Source: Ewingella sp049889095 (GTDB lineage: Bacteria > Pseudomonadota > Gammaproteobacteria > Enterobacterales > Enterobacteriaceae). Taken from it: a stretch of DNA of 64,000 nt. Of the stretch, positions 52,159 through 63,650 are shown in pieces. Within the stretch, counting starts at the first letter, position 1. Each line of letters starts with the position of its first letter. The stretch lies in assembly GCA_049889095.1 (NCBI GenBank), contig JBLJFK010000001.1; one strand, given 5' to 3'. Below the pieces are notes generated by a model that searched no databases, was not told the origin of the DNA, and worked only from the letters and a program-made list of their open reading frames with translations. A program made the translations under genes and the position numbers.

Positions 52159-54372
52159 ATGAGCAATCCTAATAATGATGAAGAAGCAAAAGACGCAAAG
52201 CCTATTGTTGAAGCAGAAAGGGAAGCATCTGCCGGTAAATGTCCTTTTCATGAAGGAAACCCTATTAAAGCTGCTGGCGGCGGGACAAATAATCGAGACT
52301 GGTGGCCTAAACAGTTAAGAGTCGACCTGCTGAGTCAGCACTCAAATCGCGCCAATCCGTTGGGCGACACTTTTGATTATCGCCAGGAATTCGCCAAGTT
52401 AGACTATCCTGCGCTCAAAGCCGATCTTAAAGCGTTGCTCACTGAGTCGCAGCCGTGGTGGCCCGCCGACTGGGGCAGCTATATTGGTCTTTTCATCCGC
52501 ATGGCGTGGCACAGCGCAGGGACTTACCGCTCGGTCGACGGGCGTGGTGGTTCCGGACGAGGTCAGCAGCGCTTCGCACCGTTAAACTCCTGGCCAGATA
52601 ATGTGAGCCTCGACAAGGCGCGCCGTTTACTGTGGCCGGTGAAGCAAAAATACGGTCAAAAAATTTCCTGGGCCGACCTCTATATTCTTGCGGGTAACGT
52701 CGCTCTGGAAAACTCCGGTTTCCGCACTTTCGGTTTTGGTGCCGGGCGCGAAGACGTTTGGGAGCCAGATCTGGATGTAAACTGGGGCGACGAGACAACC
52801 TGGCTTGAACACCGCCATCCTGAATCCCTGGCTCAATCGCCGTTGGGTGCAACGGAGATGGGGCTTATTTACGTCAATCCTGAAGGCCCAAATCACAGTG
52901 GTGATCCTGCCTCGGCAGCCCCGGCTATCCGAGCCACCTTCGGCAATATGGGGATGAACGATGAAGAGATTGTTGCGTTAATCGCCGGTGGCCATACGTT
53001 GGGTAAAACGCATGGCGCTGCTCCTGCCAGTCATGTCGGTGTTGACCCTGAAACTGCCCCTATTGAAGCGCAAGGTCTGGGCTGGGCAAGCAGTCATGGA
53101 ACCGGTGCCGGGTCTGATGCCATAACCTCCGGTCTGGAAGTGACCTGGTCTCAGACACCAACGCAGTGGAGCAATTACTTCTTCGAAAACCTCTTCAAAT
53201 ATGAATGGGCACAGACGCGCAGTCCTGCGGGTGCTATTCAGTTTGAAGCGGTCAATGCGCCAGATATTATTCCTGATGCTTTTGACTCTTCGAAAAAACA
53301 TAAACCGACCATGTTGGTCACCGATCTGACGCTTCGTTTCGACCCGGAGTTTGAGAAGATATCGCGTCGTTTCCATGGCGATCCACAGGCCTTTAACGAA
53401 GCCTTTGCCAGAGCGTGGTACAAACTGACCCACAGAGATATGGGGCCAAAATCGCGTTATATCGGGCCTGAAGTGCCAAAAGAAGACTTAATCTGGCAAG
53501 ACCCGCTGCCGGTACCGGCATATCACCCAACCGTCGCCGATATCGCGCTGCTGAAAGAAAAGATCGCTGGTTCCGGCCTTACCGTTGGTGAACTGACCTC
53601 GGTAGCCTGGGCTTCGGCTTCCACCTTCCGTGGTGGTGACAAACGCGGAGGTGCCAACGGTGCACGGCTGGCGCTGCTTCCACAAAGAGAGTGGGATGTT
53701 AATGCCATTGCGGCTCGCGTACTGCCTACTCTGGAAGGTATTCAACAGTCATCCCAGAAAGCCTCTCTGGCGGATGTCATCGTTCTGGCTGGCGTAGTGG
53801 GCGTTGAACGGGCAGCGAAAGCGGTGAACATCGAGGTTGAAGTGCCTTTCACCGCAGGTCGTGTGGATGCCCGTCAGGATCAGACTGATATTGAATCGTT
53901 CGAATTGCTTAAACCAAAAGCGGATGGTTTCCGTAACTATCGCGGTGTTGCTGGCAGTACCTCGACTGAAAATCTGCTGATCGACAAGGCTCAGCAGCTT
54001 ACGCTCACCGTGCCGGAATTAACGGTACTCGTCGGTGGATTACGGGCTCTTGGAACGAATTACGATGGCAATCAGCACGGCGTTTTCACCAACAAAGTGG
54101 GTGAGCTTAACGCTGACTTCTTCGTAAATCTGCTTGATATGCGCACCGAATGGAAAGCAACCGACTCCTCCGGAGAACGTTTCGAAGGACGCGATCGCCT
54201 CAGCGGAGAGGTCAGATTTACCGCCACGCGTGCCGACCTGGTGTTTGGTTCGAATGCCGTATTACGTGCTTCAGCAGAAGTTTATGCCAGCGCTGACGCC
54301 AAAGAAAAGTTTGTTAAAGACTTTGTAGCGGCCTGGACCAAGGTGATGAATCTGGATCGATTCGACATTTGA
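52159..54372 (+). CDS. katG: KatG, catalase-peroxidase
   Basis: Bifunctional haem enzyme that removes hydrogen peroxide, 737 residues. The distal site RMAWHSAGTYR has the Arg-Trp-His triad, the proximal haem ligand lies in AGGHTLGKTHGA, and the Met-Tyr-Trp cross-link partners are in this Trp, GLIYVNPEGP and GNMGMNDEE. The C-terminal half repeats the fold without haem. The frame opens at 52126, but ATG 52159 (MSNPNNDEE), after AAGGAG, fits the family. 51961-52158 holds its promoter; an OxyR site is expected but not identified. Confidence 0.95.
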   Translation: MSNPNNDEEAKDAKPIVEAEREASAGKCPFHEGNPIKAAGGGTNNRDWWPKQLRVDLLSQHSNRANPLGDTFDYRQEFAKLDYPALKADLKALLTESQPWWPADWGSYIGLFIRMAWHSAGTYRSVDGRGGSGRGQQRFAPLNSWPDNVSLDKARRLLWPVKQKYGQKISWADLYILAGNVALENSGFRTFGFGAGREDVWEPDLDVNWGDETTWLEHRHPESLAQSPLGATEMGLIYVNPEGPNHSGDPASAAPAIRATFGNMGMNDEEIVALIAGGHTLGKTHGAAPASHVGVDPETAPIEAQGLGWASSHGTGAGSDAITSGLEVTWSQTPTQWSNYFFENLFKYEWAQTRSPAGAIQFEAVNAPDIIPDAFDSSKKHKPTMLVTDLTLRFDPEFEKISRRFHGDPQAFNEAFARAWYKLTHRDMGPKSRYIGPEVPKEDLIWQDPLPVPAYHPTVADIALLKEKIAGSGLTVGELTSVAWASASTFRGGDKRGGANGARLALLPQREWDVNAIAARVLPTLEGIQQSSQKASLADVIVLAGVVGVERAAKAVNIEVEVPFTAGRVDARQDQTDIESFELLKPKADGFRNYRGVAGSTSTENLLIDKAQQLTLTVPELTVLVGGLRALGTNYDGNQHGVFTNKVGELNADFFVNLLDMRTEWKATDSSGERFEGRDRLSGEVRFTATRADLVFGSNAVLRASAEVYASADAKEKFVKDFVAAWTKVMNLDRFDI

Positions 54373-54411
54373 GATGTATTGACCGGTTTCGATGATTGAA
54401 ATCACAAAGCA

Positions 54412-54426
54412 AAAAGCCCGCTTAAG
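54412..54426 (+). terminator. Left arm of the katG terminator, right arm lost
   Basis: AAAAGCCCGCTTAAG stands 40 bases after katG. It equals the left arm of the lactone operon terminator, but instead of the matching right arm an IS3-family end starts eight bases further on. A weaker partner, TTAAGCGGCTTT, lies at 54467-54478 within the IS remnant. Confidence 0.55.
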
Positions 54427-54432
54427 GAAACG

Positions 54433-54850
54433 TGTGGACTGACCCCATAAAGTTGGACAGTTCATGTTAAGCGGCTTTCAGGGCCTGGGTTCGGTATTCT
54501 ACCGGACTCAGGCCTTTTAATTTCAGGCTTATTCTTTTGTTGTTGTAGTAATGGATATATTCCTCTATCGCCTTCCTCAGTTCGCTGAGGCTGCTGAACT
54601 GACTCAGGTAAAAACACGCCGATTTCAGCGTACCGAAGAAGTTCTCCATCACAGCATTATCCAGGCAGTTTCCTTTACGCGACATCTGCGCCTTTAACTT
54701 TGCTTGATACCCTGCCATTCGATACGGCCAGCTGCGCTTAATGCCGCAGGTGGGCCTGCCGATATCAGTAAAAAGCATCAGGCCTGATGCGCATTCGCAA
54801 TATGACTCCTCAGCTAAAATATCAAGAGAAGTCCAACTTAGCCGCATCAT
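54433..54850 (-). mobile_element. Remnant of an IS3-family (IS150-group) element
   Basis: A terminal sequence resembling IS150-type ends (TGGACTGACCCCATAAAG, from 54435) is followed by the last third of the transposase gene. The rest of the element is missing or rearranged; AAGTTGGAC, seen at the right end, recurs in reverse orientation near 54832. No complete transposase can be made, so it cannot move by itself. Confidence 0.75.
54467..54740 (-). pseudogene. Truncated IS3-family transposase (OrfB), C-terminal part
   Basis: About 85 residues of the rve catalytic domain: AQMSRKGNCLDNAVMENFFG with the last catalytic Glu, LRKAIEEYIHYYNNKRISLK and LKGLSPVEYRTQALKAA. The earlier catalytic aspartates are gone. 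The open frame continues upstream to 54850 with unrelated residues. Confidence 0.85.
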
Positions 54851-54851
54851 A

Positions 54852-55598
54852 TCAGAAGGTATAAGTCACACCTGTTGACAGGAGTCCTGTCCAGGATTTA
54901 TCAACCATTGGGCTATTTGTGACTTCATCAGAAAGGTGAAGGTAACGAAGCGCGACGTTAACTTTCCAGTCTTTATTGATTGAATACGCCGCATTGAGCT
55001 CCAGAAAGGGTGACCAGCTGTTTCCTGCATCATAGGCACTCAGACCACTCTTGCGTGACTCTTTCTGCGATATTCCATAGTAGTAATTGTTCTGTCGAGA
55101 ATCGGAAAATTCCAATCCTGCGCCGGAAAGAAAATTAATGCCGCTGACGCTCCATGGATATATCCAGCCCAGATTCCCTGTCAAACCATCGCTGTTTCCA
55201 AGCATATCGCCCGCCAAAGCAGCCCGTAGAAAGCCATAAGCTGTCGTGTGGGTATACGTCAATCCAGCCATGGCGGTTGACTTGCGATTATCGAGTTGTT
55301 TCAGTTGCTGATTGCTGCTGTCGTCTGATTTGAACTTAAAAGGAGCCCAGTAAACCGTCGCTGACAATTTGTCTTCATCTGTATTCCACAGGTAATACCC
55401 TGCACCGAGGCCATGTACCCAAAAGTTGTTTCCCTCATACATGATTTGCGGAACGGGCTGGACAGTGTTGTCATAACCTTTGTACGGGCTCTGCGTAATC
55501 GCGGCGCCGGCACCTATGCTCAATTCATTAGTGTTTGCAGAAGCCATTGAGGTGGTGGGAATGACAATAACACAAAGCAAAGTGAGTTTTTTTTTCAT
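54852..55598 (-). CDS. MipA/OmpV family outer membrane protein
   Basis: Outer membrane beta-barrel of the MipA/OmpV family, 248 residues. The signal peptide ends near TTSMASA; then NELSIGAGAAITQSPYKGYD and alternating strands with LGAGYYLWNTDEDKLSATVY, ending TGVTYTF with a terminal Phe. The frame opens at 55631, but ATG 55598 starts directly with the signal peptide (MKKKLTLLCVIVIP). Divergent from the efflux operon, with 244 bases between. Some members act as scaffold proteins or pores; its role here is open. Confidence 0.85.
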   Translation of the reverse strand: MKKKLTLLCVIVIPTTSMASANTNELSIGAGAAITQSPYKGYDNTVQPVPQIMYEGNNFWVHGLGAGYYLWNTDEDKLSATVYWAPFKFKSDDSSNQQLKQLDNRKSTAMAGLTYTHTTAYGFLRAALAGDMLGNSDGLTGNLGWIYPWSVSGINFLSGAGLEFSDSRQNNYYYGISQKESRKSGLSAYDAGNSWSPFLELNAAYSINKDWKVNVALRYLHLSDEVTNSPMVDKSWTGLLSTGVTYTF

Positions 55599-55814
55599 GA
55601 CAGATCCACCAGCAGAGTAAAGTTTGTGCATCTTGCATGAGAGTTTTTGGCTTGCACAGACCCCTTTCGCATTCTTGATATTACCTAACAGTATCCTGTC
55701 AAACTCCTTCTGATATCCCTCTCATCCTCCTTCAATTTTCAATTTTCGCGCACGCTCTTTTCGTATTACTTACGTACGTTTTTTATGCGGACTGATAAAG
55801 TTTCAGATTGAGAA

Positions 55815-55824
55815 TGAACGTTCA
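55815..55824 (+). promoter_or_regulatory. Palindrome upstream of the efflux operon
   Basis: TGAACGTTCA is a perfect ten-base palindrome ending 18 bases before the start codon of the fusion protein. TetR-family repressors of RND pumps often bind such sites. No regulator gene is found next to the operon. Confidence 0.4.
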
Positions 55825-55842
55825 CTAAGGGTCTGTCTGCTT

Positions 55843-57003
55843 ATGCTTTACAAAAAATTATTTATAACGGGACTCGTGCTTTTGACAGTCAGTTGTGACC
55901 AGAAGAATGCCGGGATGCCAGGGATGGATTCCATGCCTACAGATGTGGGTGTCGTCACCCTAAAGTCTGAATCCGTTACCCTCTACAGTGAACTTTCTGG
56001 ACGCGTCACCGGAACGATGGTTTCTGATGTCAGGCCACAGGTCGGTGGCATCATAAAGAAAAGACTCTTCACGGAAGGGGACGAAGTTCAGGCAGGCCAG
56101 GTTCTTTATCAGATTGATCCAGCCACCTATCAGGCCAGTTATGATGAAGCGGTTGCGCAAATGAATAATGCCATTGCCGTGGTGAAAAGCAGCAAGCTTA
56201 AAGCTGAACGCTACGCCGCGTTGCTCCGAGAAAAAGGCGTAACCCGTCAGGATGCAGACGACGCCGCAGCGACCTACCAGCAGAATGTTGCATCGGTGGC
56301 GCAGTACCGGGCTGCTGCGCAAAGCGCACGCCTTGATCTTGAATATACCCAGATAAAAGCGCCAATTTCAGGCCGTATCGGTATTTCATCAGTTACCCCA
56401 GGTGCATTAGTCACTGCGAGTCAGACCGATGCGCTGGCAACGATCAGAGTACTAGACCCTATTTATGTCGATTTGACTCAGTCCAGCACACAGCTTTTGA
56501 AACTGAGGAAACAGCAACGCTCAGGCCAAAAAGAAGAAACTGTACCCGTCACTGTAACGTTGGAAGATGGCACAAAATACCAGCGCGTCGGTAAGCTTGA
56601 GCTGGCAGAGGTGTCAGTCGATGAATCTACGGGCTCCGTCACGCTCAGAGCCGTTTTTCCGAACCAGGAACATGAACTCCTTCCGGGCATGTACGTCAGG
56701 GCATCCGTGAGCCAGGGAGTACGCAATGATGTCATTCTGGCTCCTCAACAGGGTATTACGCGTGACGCCAAAGGCGATGCCACTGCCCTGGTCGTCGATA
56801 AAGACAATAAAGTTGAAAGTCGGCAGGTCACTACTGAAGGCGTGGTGGGCAATAAATGGCTGATTACTAGCGGCCTTCAGGCGGGTGAACGTCTGATAAC
56901 GGAGGGGACTGGCAAGGTTCAGGCCGGTATGGAAGTTAAAACAACAGAGGTTGGCAGCACAGCTGCGAACGAGGCTTCCAACAACGTAACCGGAGGCAAG
57001 TAA
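55843..57003 (+). CDS. RND efflux membrane fusion protein (AcrA/MexA family)
   Basis: Periplasmic adaptor linking the pump to the outer membrane channel, 386 residues. It is a lipoprotein: LVLLTVSC with Cys18. Order of parts: ELSGRVTGTMVSDVRPQVGG (beta-barrel and lipoyl region), YQIDPATYQASYDEAVAQMN, a coiled-coil hairpin, APISGRIGISSVTPGALVTA, and the membrane-proximal domain to the end. Close to AcrA-type proteins. First gene of a three-gene operon; two bases separate its stop from the pump gene. Confidence 0.9.
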   Translation: MLYKKLFITGLVLLTVSCDQKNAGMPGMDSMPTDVGVVTLKSESVTLYSELSGRVTGTMVSDVRPQVGGIIKKRLFTEGDEVQAGQVLYQIDPATYQASYDEAVAQMNNAIAVVKSSKLKAERYAALLREKGVTRQDADDAAATYQQNVASVAQYRAAAQSARLDLEYTQIKAPISGRIGISSVTPGALVTASQTDALATIRVLDPIYVDLTQSSTQLLKLRKQQRSGQKEETVPVTVTLEDGTKYQRVGKLELAEVSVDESTGSVTLRAVFPNQEHELLPGMYVRASVSQGVRNDVILAPQQGITRDAKGDATALVVDKDNKVESRQVTTEGVVGNKWLITSGLQAGERLITEGTGKVQAGMEVKTTEVGSTAANEASNNVTGGK

Positions 57004-57005
57004 GC

Positions 57006-60000
57006 ATGCTGGCACAGTTTTTTATCAGACGCCCTGTATTTGCATGGGTCATTGCAATTGTCATTATGCTGTTTGGTATTATCAGCATTAACAACCTGCC
57101 GATTGCCCAGTATCCAGACGTGGCGCCGCCTCAGATTAGTATCGAGGCAACTTACACGGGTGCATCAGCTGAAACTCTCGAAAGCAGCGTGACCCAGGTT
57201 ATTGAGCAAGAACTCACCGGTCTTGATGGCCTTCTTTATTTCTCAGCGTCAAGTACTGCTTCAACCGGCCAGGTTAAAATCACGGTTACCTTTAAACAGG
57301 GTACCGATCCGGATATCGCTCAGGTTCAGGTGCAGAATAAAGTTCAGCGGGCAGAAAGCCGTCTGCCGGACGCCGTAACATCACAAGGCGTGACGGTTGA
57401 AAAGGCGCAGAGTGACTTCCTGCTTATCATGGCGATTTATGACAAGACAGATAAAAGCACCTCAGCCGATGTTGCTGACTATCTGGTCAGTAATATTCAA
57501 GACTCTCTTGCACGCGTTTCAGGCGTAGGCGGTGTACAGGTGTTTGGCTCAGAATACGCCATGCGCATCTGGCTTGACCCCGTAAAACTGGCTGCCTTTT
57601 CTCTCATGCCCTCTGACGTGCAGACTGCCATTGAAAGCCAAAACACGCAGGTCTCATCCGGGCAGCTAGGTGCGACGCCGTCAAACAATGAACAGCAATT
57701 AGTCGCCACAGTCCGCTCGCGCTCCCGCCTTCAAACACCAGAGCAATTTCGTAATATCGTTATCAAGAGTAAAGCTGATGGTTCAGCGGTGCGTCTTTCT
57801 GACGTGGCCCGGGTTGAAATGGGTGATGAGGATTATAGTGTTAACGTCCTCGCAAACGGCCACCCCTCTGCAGGGCTTGCGGTTCAGCTGGCATCGGGCG
57901 CTAATGCGCTTTCGACGGCTGAAGAAGTCAAAAAAACAGTGGCTGAATTTCAGGCAGACATGCCGGCTGGCTATGTCGTTGCCTATCCCCTTGACAGTAC
58001 TGACTTCGTTAAAGTGTCCATTAAGGAAGTTGTTAAAACCCTCGTCGAGGCGATCCTGCTTGTCATCATTGTAATGTTTATATTCCTGCAGAATATTCGC
58101 ACTACGTTAATCCCGGCTATCGCTGTTCCTGTTGTGCTATTGGGAACGTTTGGCGTGCTTTCAGCATTTGGCTATTCCATCAATACCCTGACGATGTTTG
58201 GCATCGTGCTGGCGATAGGTTTGCTGGTGGATGACGCGATCGTCGTCGTCGAAAACGTTGAGCGCGTGATGCGTGAGGAAAATTTGCATCCACGCGAGGC
58301 CACTGAAAAATCGATGAGAGAGATCACCGGAGCACTCATAGGGATTGCGATGGTACTCTCCGCTGTTTTCCTGCCGATGACCTTTTTCAGCGGCTCTACG
58401 GGCGTTATCTACCGGCAATTCTCCATAACCATCGTCTCGTCTATGGTGCTGTCTGTGATAGTGGCTCTCACACTCACACCTGCACTGTGTGCAACATTGC
58501 TGAAACCCCATAACCAGCAAAGTGTTGATAAAGGTTTCTTTGGCTGGTTTAACCGCAAGTACAGCGCAATTCAGGGGCGATACCAGAATGGTGTCGGTCA
58601 TGTGATTCACGGTCCGGTGCGATTCTTCATTCTCTACGGCGTGATCCTACTGGGATGTGCCGTTATGTATATGCGGCTGCCCACCGGGTTTCTCCCGACC
58701 GAAGACCAGGGATATATCATGGTGCAATACACGCTGGCTCCCGGCGCGACTGAAAACCGTACCCGGGAAGTGCGCAAAGCGATACAGCAGTATTTTCAAA
58801 CCAAAGAGAAAGATAACGTTAATGTCAACATGCTTGTTGACGGTTTCAGCTTTGGAGGAAGCGGTCAAAATGCTGGCGTCGGTTTTGTTGCCCTCAAAAA
58901 CTGGGATGATCGTAAAGGAAGTAACAATAGTGCTGACGCTATTGCCGGACGCGCCATGACGAACCTGGCGGGGATCAGGGATGCACAGATTTTTGTACTG
59001 ACACCACCGGCCGTTTCCGGACTCGGGCAATCAAATGGTTTCACCTTCGAGCTGCAGTCGCGCGCCGGTACTGATAGCAGTACGCTGATTAAGCTTCGGG
59101 ATAACCTGATTGCTGAGGCGGCTAAAGACCCGACTCTCAGTAATGTACGTGCGAACACCCTGCCTGACCTTCCTCAACTCCAGGTCGATATTGATGATGC
59201 TAAGGCGCAATCTCTTGGCATATCGGTCAGTGATATTAACGACACGTTAAGTGCTGCCATCGGGGGAACCTATATTAATGACTTCGTTGACCGCGGCCGC
59301 GTGAAAAAAGTCTATATGCAGGGTGATGCAATACATCGCGGAAAACCGGAGGATATCGACCAATGGTTTGTTCGCGGGACCGACAGTAATGGTAATAACA
59401 CGATGGTACCGTTTTCTTCTTTTGCATCTTCTCACTGGGTGTTCGGCGCGGATTCACTGTCACGTTTCAATGGACTTTCCTCTTATGAAATTCAGGGAAG
59501 TGCCTCTTCTGGCAGCAGTTCCGGTGATGCTATGACCGCAATGGAGAAACTGGCCAGCAAGTTACCTTCCGGTGTGACGTATTCCTGGTCAGACCTTTCC
59601 TATCAGGAAAAACTCTCCGGCAATCAGGCCATGTCCCTGTACGGCCTTTCTTTGATTGTGGTGTTTCTGTGCCTCGCCGCCCTTTATGAAAGTTGGTCAG
59701 TACCCTTTTCCGTCATGATGGTCGTTCCGCTTGGCGTCTTGGGTTCCCTCCTGGCTGTCACCCTGCGCGGGTTGGAAAATGATGTTTATTTCCAGGTTGC
59801 GCTACTGACCATCATTGGGCTTTCCGCCAAAAATGCGATCCTCATCGTGGAGTTCGCCGAGGCGAATTATCGCAAAGGAGAAGATCTGATCCCTTCAGCT
59901 ATTCATGCAGCGACCATGCGCCTCCGCCCGATAATCATGACGTCCCTTGCTTTTACCGCGGGTGTATTGCCGCTGGCCGTGTCTTCCGGTGCGGGAGCAA

Positions 60001-60167
60001 ACAGCCGGGTTGCAATAGGCACCGGCATCGTTGGCGGAACGATCACTGCCACTCTTCTGGCCATATTCCTTGTCCCTCTGTTCTTCGTTTTGGTAAGACG
60101 CATCGTCCCGGGAGTGCCGGTTGATCGTAAAGACGTACGTGGTGCCGCTGAAGAGAAAGGAGAATAA
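57006..60167 (+). CDS. RND multidrug efflux pump (AcrB/MexB family)
   Basis: Proton-driven trimeric inner membrane pump of the HAE1 family, 1053 residues with twelve segments and two large periplasmic loops. The start MLAQFFIRRPVFAWVIAIVI is diagnostic. The proton relay is Asp409-Asp410 in GLLVDDAIVVVENVERV and Lys942 in GLSAKNAILIVEFAEANYR. Family length is about 1030-1050. Drug range cannot be told from the sequence. The adaptor and channel genes are in the same operon. Confidence 0.93.
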   Translation: MLAQFFIRRPVFAWVIAIVIMLFGIISINNLPIAQYPDVAPPQISIEATYTGASAETLESSVTQVIEQELTGLDGLLYFSASSTASTGQVKITVTFKQGTDPDIAQVQVQNKVQRAESRLPDAVTSQGVTVEKAQSDFLLIMAIYDKTDKSTSADVADYLVSNIQDSLARVSGVGGVQVFGSEYAMRIWLDPVKLAAFSLMPSDVQTAIESQNTQVSSGQLGATPSNNEQQLVATVRSRSRLQTPEQFRNIVIKSKADGSAVRLSDVARVEMGDEDYSVNVLANGHPSAGLAVQLASGANALSTAEEVKKTVAEFQADMPAGYVVAYPLDSTDFVKVSIKEVVKTLVEAILLVIIVMFIFLQNIRTTLIPAIAVPVVLLGTFGVLSAFGYSINTLTMFGIVLAIGLLVDDAIVVVENVERVMREENLHPREATEKSMREITGALIGIAMVLSAVFLPMTFFSGSTGVIYRQFSITIVSSMVLSVIVALTLTPALCATLLKPHNQQSVDKGFFGWFNRKYSAIQGRYQNGVGHVIHGPVRFFILYGVILLGCAVMYMRLPTGFLPTEDQGYIMVQYTLAPGATENRTREVRKAIQQYFQTKEKDNVNVNMLVDGFSFGGSGQNAGVGFVALKNWDDRKGSNNSADAIAGRAMTNLAGIRDAQIFVLTPPAVSGLGQSNGFTFELQSRAGTDSSTLIKLRDNLIAEAAKDPTLSNVRANTLPDLPQLQVDIDDAKAQSLGISVSDINDTLSAAIGGTYINDFVDRGRVKKVYMQGDAIHRGKPEDIDQWFVRGTDSNGNNTMVPFSSFASSHWVFGADSLSRFNGLSSYEIQGSASSGSSSGDAMTAMEKLASKLPSGVTYSWSDLSYQEKLSGNQAMSLYGLSLIVVFLCLAALYESWSVPFSVMMVVPLGVLGSLLAVTLRGLENDVYFQVALLTIIGLSAKNAILIVEFAEANYRKGEDLIPSAIHAATMRLRPIIMTSLAFTAGVLPLAVSSGAGANSRVAIGTGIVGGTITATLLAIFLVPLFFVLVRRIVPGVPVDRKDVRGAAEEKGE

Positions 60168-60168
60168 A

Positions 60169-61596
60169 ATGACCTTTAAGCTTCTGATTTTATGTTCCCC
60201 ACTCTTGCTGGCTGGTTGCATTTCATTGGATCCAAATTACAACCGGCCGGAGTTATCTGTCCCGGCAGCGTCCCCTCAGGGGGAAAGTTATGCCCGTCTG
60301 GGCAATGCCCGTGCAGGTAACTATAGTGAAACAGGCTGGTATGATTATATTCAGGATGCCCGACTCAGGCAGGTTGTGGTGATGTCGCTTGACAGCAGCC
60401 GGGACCTGCGCGAGGCCGTTGCCAACGTGAAAGCAGCCCGAGCTCAGTATGGAGAAGAGCGCTCAAATCTCTTTCCGACTGTAAACGCTGAACTTAGCGG
60501 AAGTCGCTCCCGTTCGCTCACAGGCGAGGGTAACAAGACCGCACTGAGCTCAAGTTATGAGGGAGATGCCAGTGTCAGCTCCTTTGAACTCGATTTGTTT
60601 GGTAAGAATCAGAGTTTGACACGTGAGCAGTATGAGACGTACCTCAGTACGCTTCAGGGAGCACGAAGTACCCGCCTGACCGTGCTTTATAACACTGTTG
60701 ACTACTGGCTGACACTCGCTGCAGACCGAAGTAATCTTGCAGTTGCAAAACAAACCGCTGAAAGTGCGCGTCAGTCATTACACGTTACACAGACTCAGCT
60801 TCGTTATGGAACGGCATCAATGGTGGACGTTTCTTCCGCAGATACCACGTATCAATCTGCGCTTGCTGATGTGGCCAGTTATACAACCAGCGTGGCTCAG
60901 GATAAAAATGCACTCAATCTGGTCGTCGGAAAAACAGTGCCCGACGACCTTTTACCTGAAGGCATTGATACACTTTCCCATGCATTCCGAGAAATACCGG
61001 CGAGCCTATCATCTGACGTTTTACTTAATCGGCCTGACGTTCTCGAAGCTGAGCATAATCTCAAGTCTGCAAATGCCAGCATTGGCGCTGCCCGGGCAAA
61101 TTTCTTTCCCAGCATTTCACTTACTGCAAGTGGCGGGGCCGCCAGCTCCGACCTTTCATCTCTGTTTAAGCACGGGGCCGGAGTCTGGTCCTTCTCTCCC
61201 AGCATCTCTCTGCCCATTTTTTCTGGTGGCTACAACACCTCGCAGTTGAATTACACAAAAGCCCAAAAGGAATATTACGTGGCGGCATACGACAAGGCGG
61301 TTCAGACGGCGTTCCAGGAGGTAGCCAATGCGCTGGCACGACGAGGCACCATAGATGATCAACTAACAGGCCAGCAGAATTACGTGAACTCCGCTGAAAA
61401 CTATTACAACCTGGCGGACCTTCGCTACCGAAATGGGGTCGATAGCTGGCTTAATGCACTGATTGCTCAGCGTACGCTTTATACAGCGAGGATGTCACTG
61501 ATTAGTACTCAGCAGGAATATTACGAAAACCTGATAACGCTATATAAAGTCATGGGGGGAGGAACCGCACTGACAGAATCGGATATTAAACACTGA
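60169..61596 (+). CDS. RND outer membrane channel lipoprotein (OprM/NodT family)
   Basis: Outer membrane factor, 475 residues; trimeric barrel with a periplasmic helical tunnel. The lipobox LLLAGC places Cys17 as lipid site, followed by ISLDPNYNRPELSVPA. Two repeated OEP domains: ARAQYGEERSNLFPTVNAEL and SANASIGAARANFFPSISLT. The frame opens at 60121 inside the pump gene, but ATG 60169 follows AAAGGAGAATAAA directly. With its own channel this operon is of MexAB-OprM type, unlike E. coli AcrAB, which borrows TolC. Confidence 0.9.
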   Translation: MTFKLLILCSPLLLAGCISLDPNYNRPELSVPAASPQGESYARLGNARAGNYSETGWYDYIQDARLRQVVVMSLDSSRDLREAVANVKAARAQYGEERSNLFPTVNAELSGSRSRSLTGEGNKTALSSSYEGDASVSSFELDLFGKNQSLTREQYETYLSTLQGARSTRLTVLYNTVDYWLTLAADRSNLAVAKQTAESARQSLHVTQTQLRYGTASMVDVSSADTTYQSALADVASYTTSVAQDKNALNLVVGKTVPDDLLPEGIDTLSHAFREIPASLSSDVLLNRPDVLEAEHNLKSANASIGAARANFFPSISLTASGGAASSDLSSLFKHGAGVWSFSPSISLPIFSGGYNTSQLNYTKAQKEYYVAAYDKAVQTAFQEVANALARRGTIDDQLTGQQNYVNSAENYYNLADLRYRNGVDSWLNALIAQRTLYTARMSLISTQQEYYENLITLYKVMGGGTALTESDIKH

Positions 61597-61756
61597 GGAC
61601 ATCTGCCAGCCAGACAATAATTCTGAGAGGGCTGGCAGCTATCTGCCTGAGTAATGAATCTGTGAATAATTGTTACCAACGGTGCAAAAGTGATCCACCC
61701 CAACGGTTGAAATCTGATCCAGGGGTTAATCTGCTCTCCTGAACAAGGGAGAGCTT

Positions 61757-63576
<1,820 letters not shown>

Positions 63577-63650
63577 AACCGTTGGTGATGATGAAAAGTG
63601 GATCACTTTTAACCCGTTGTTGACAATAATTAAGAAATCGGGAGTTTTTT

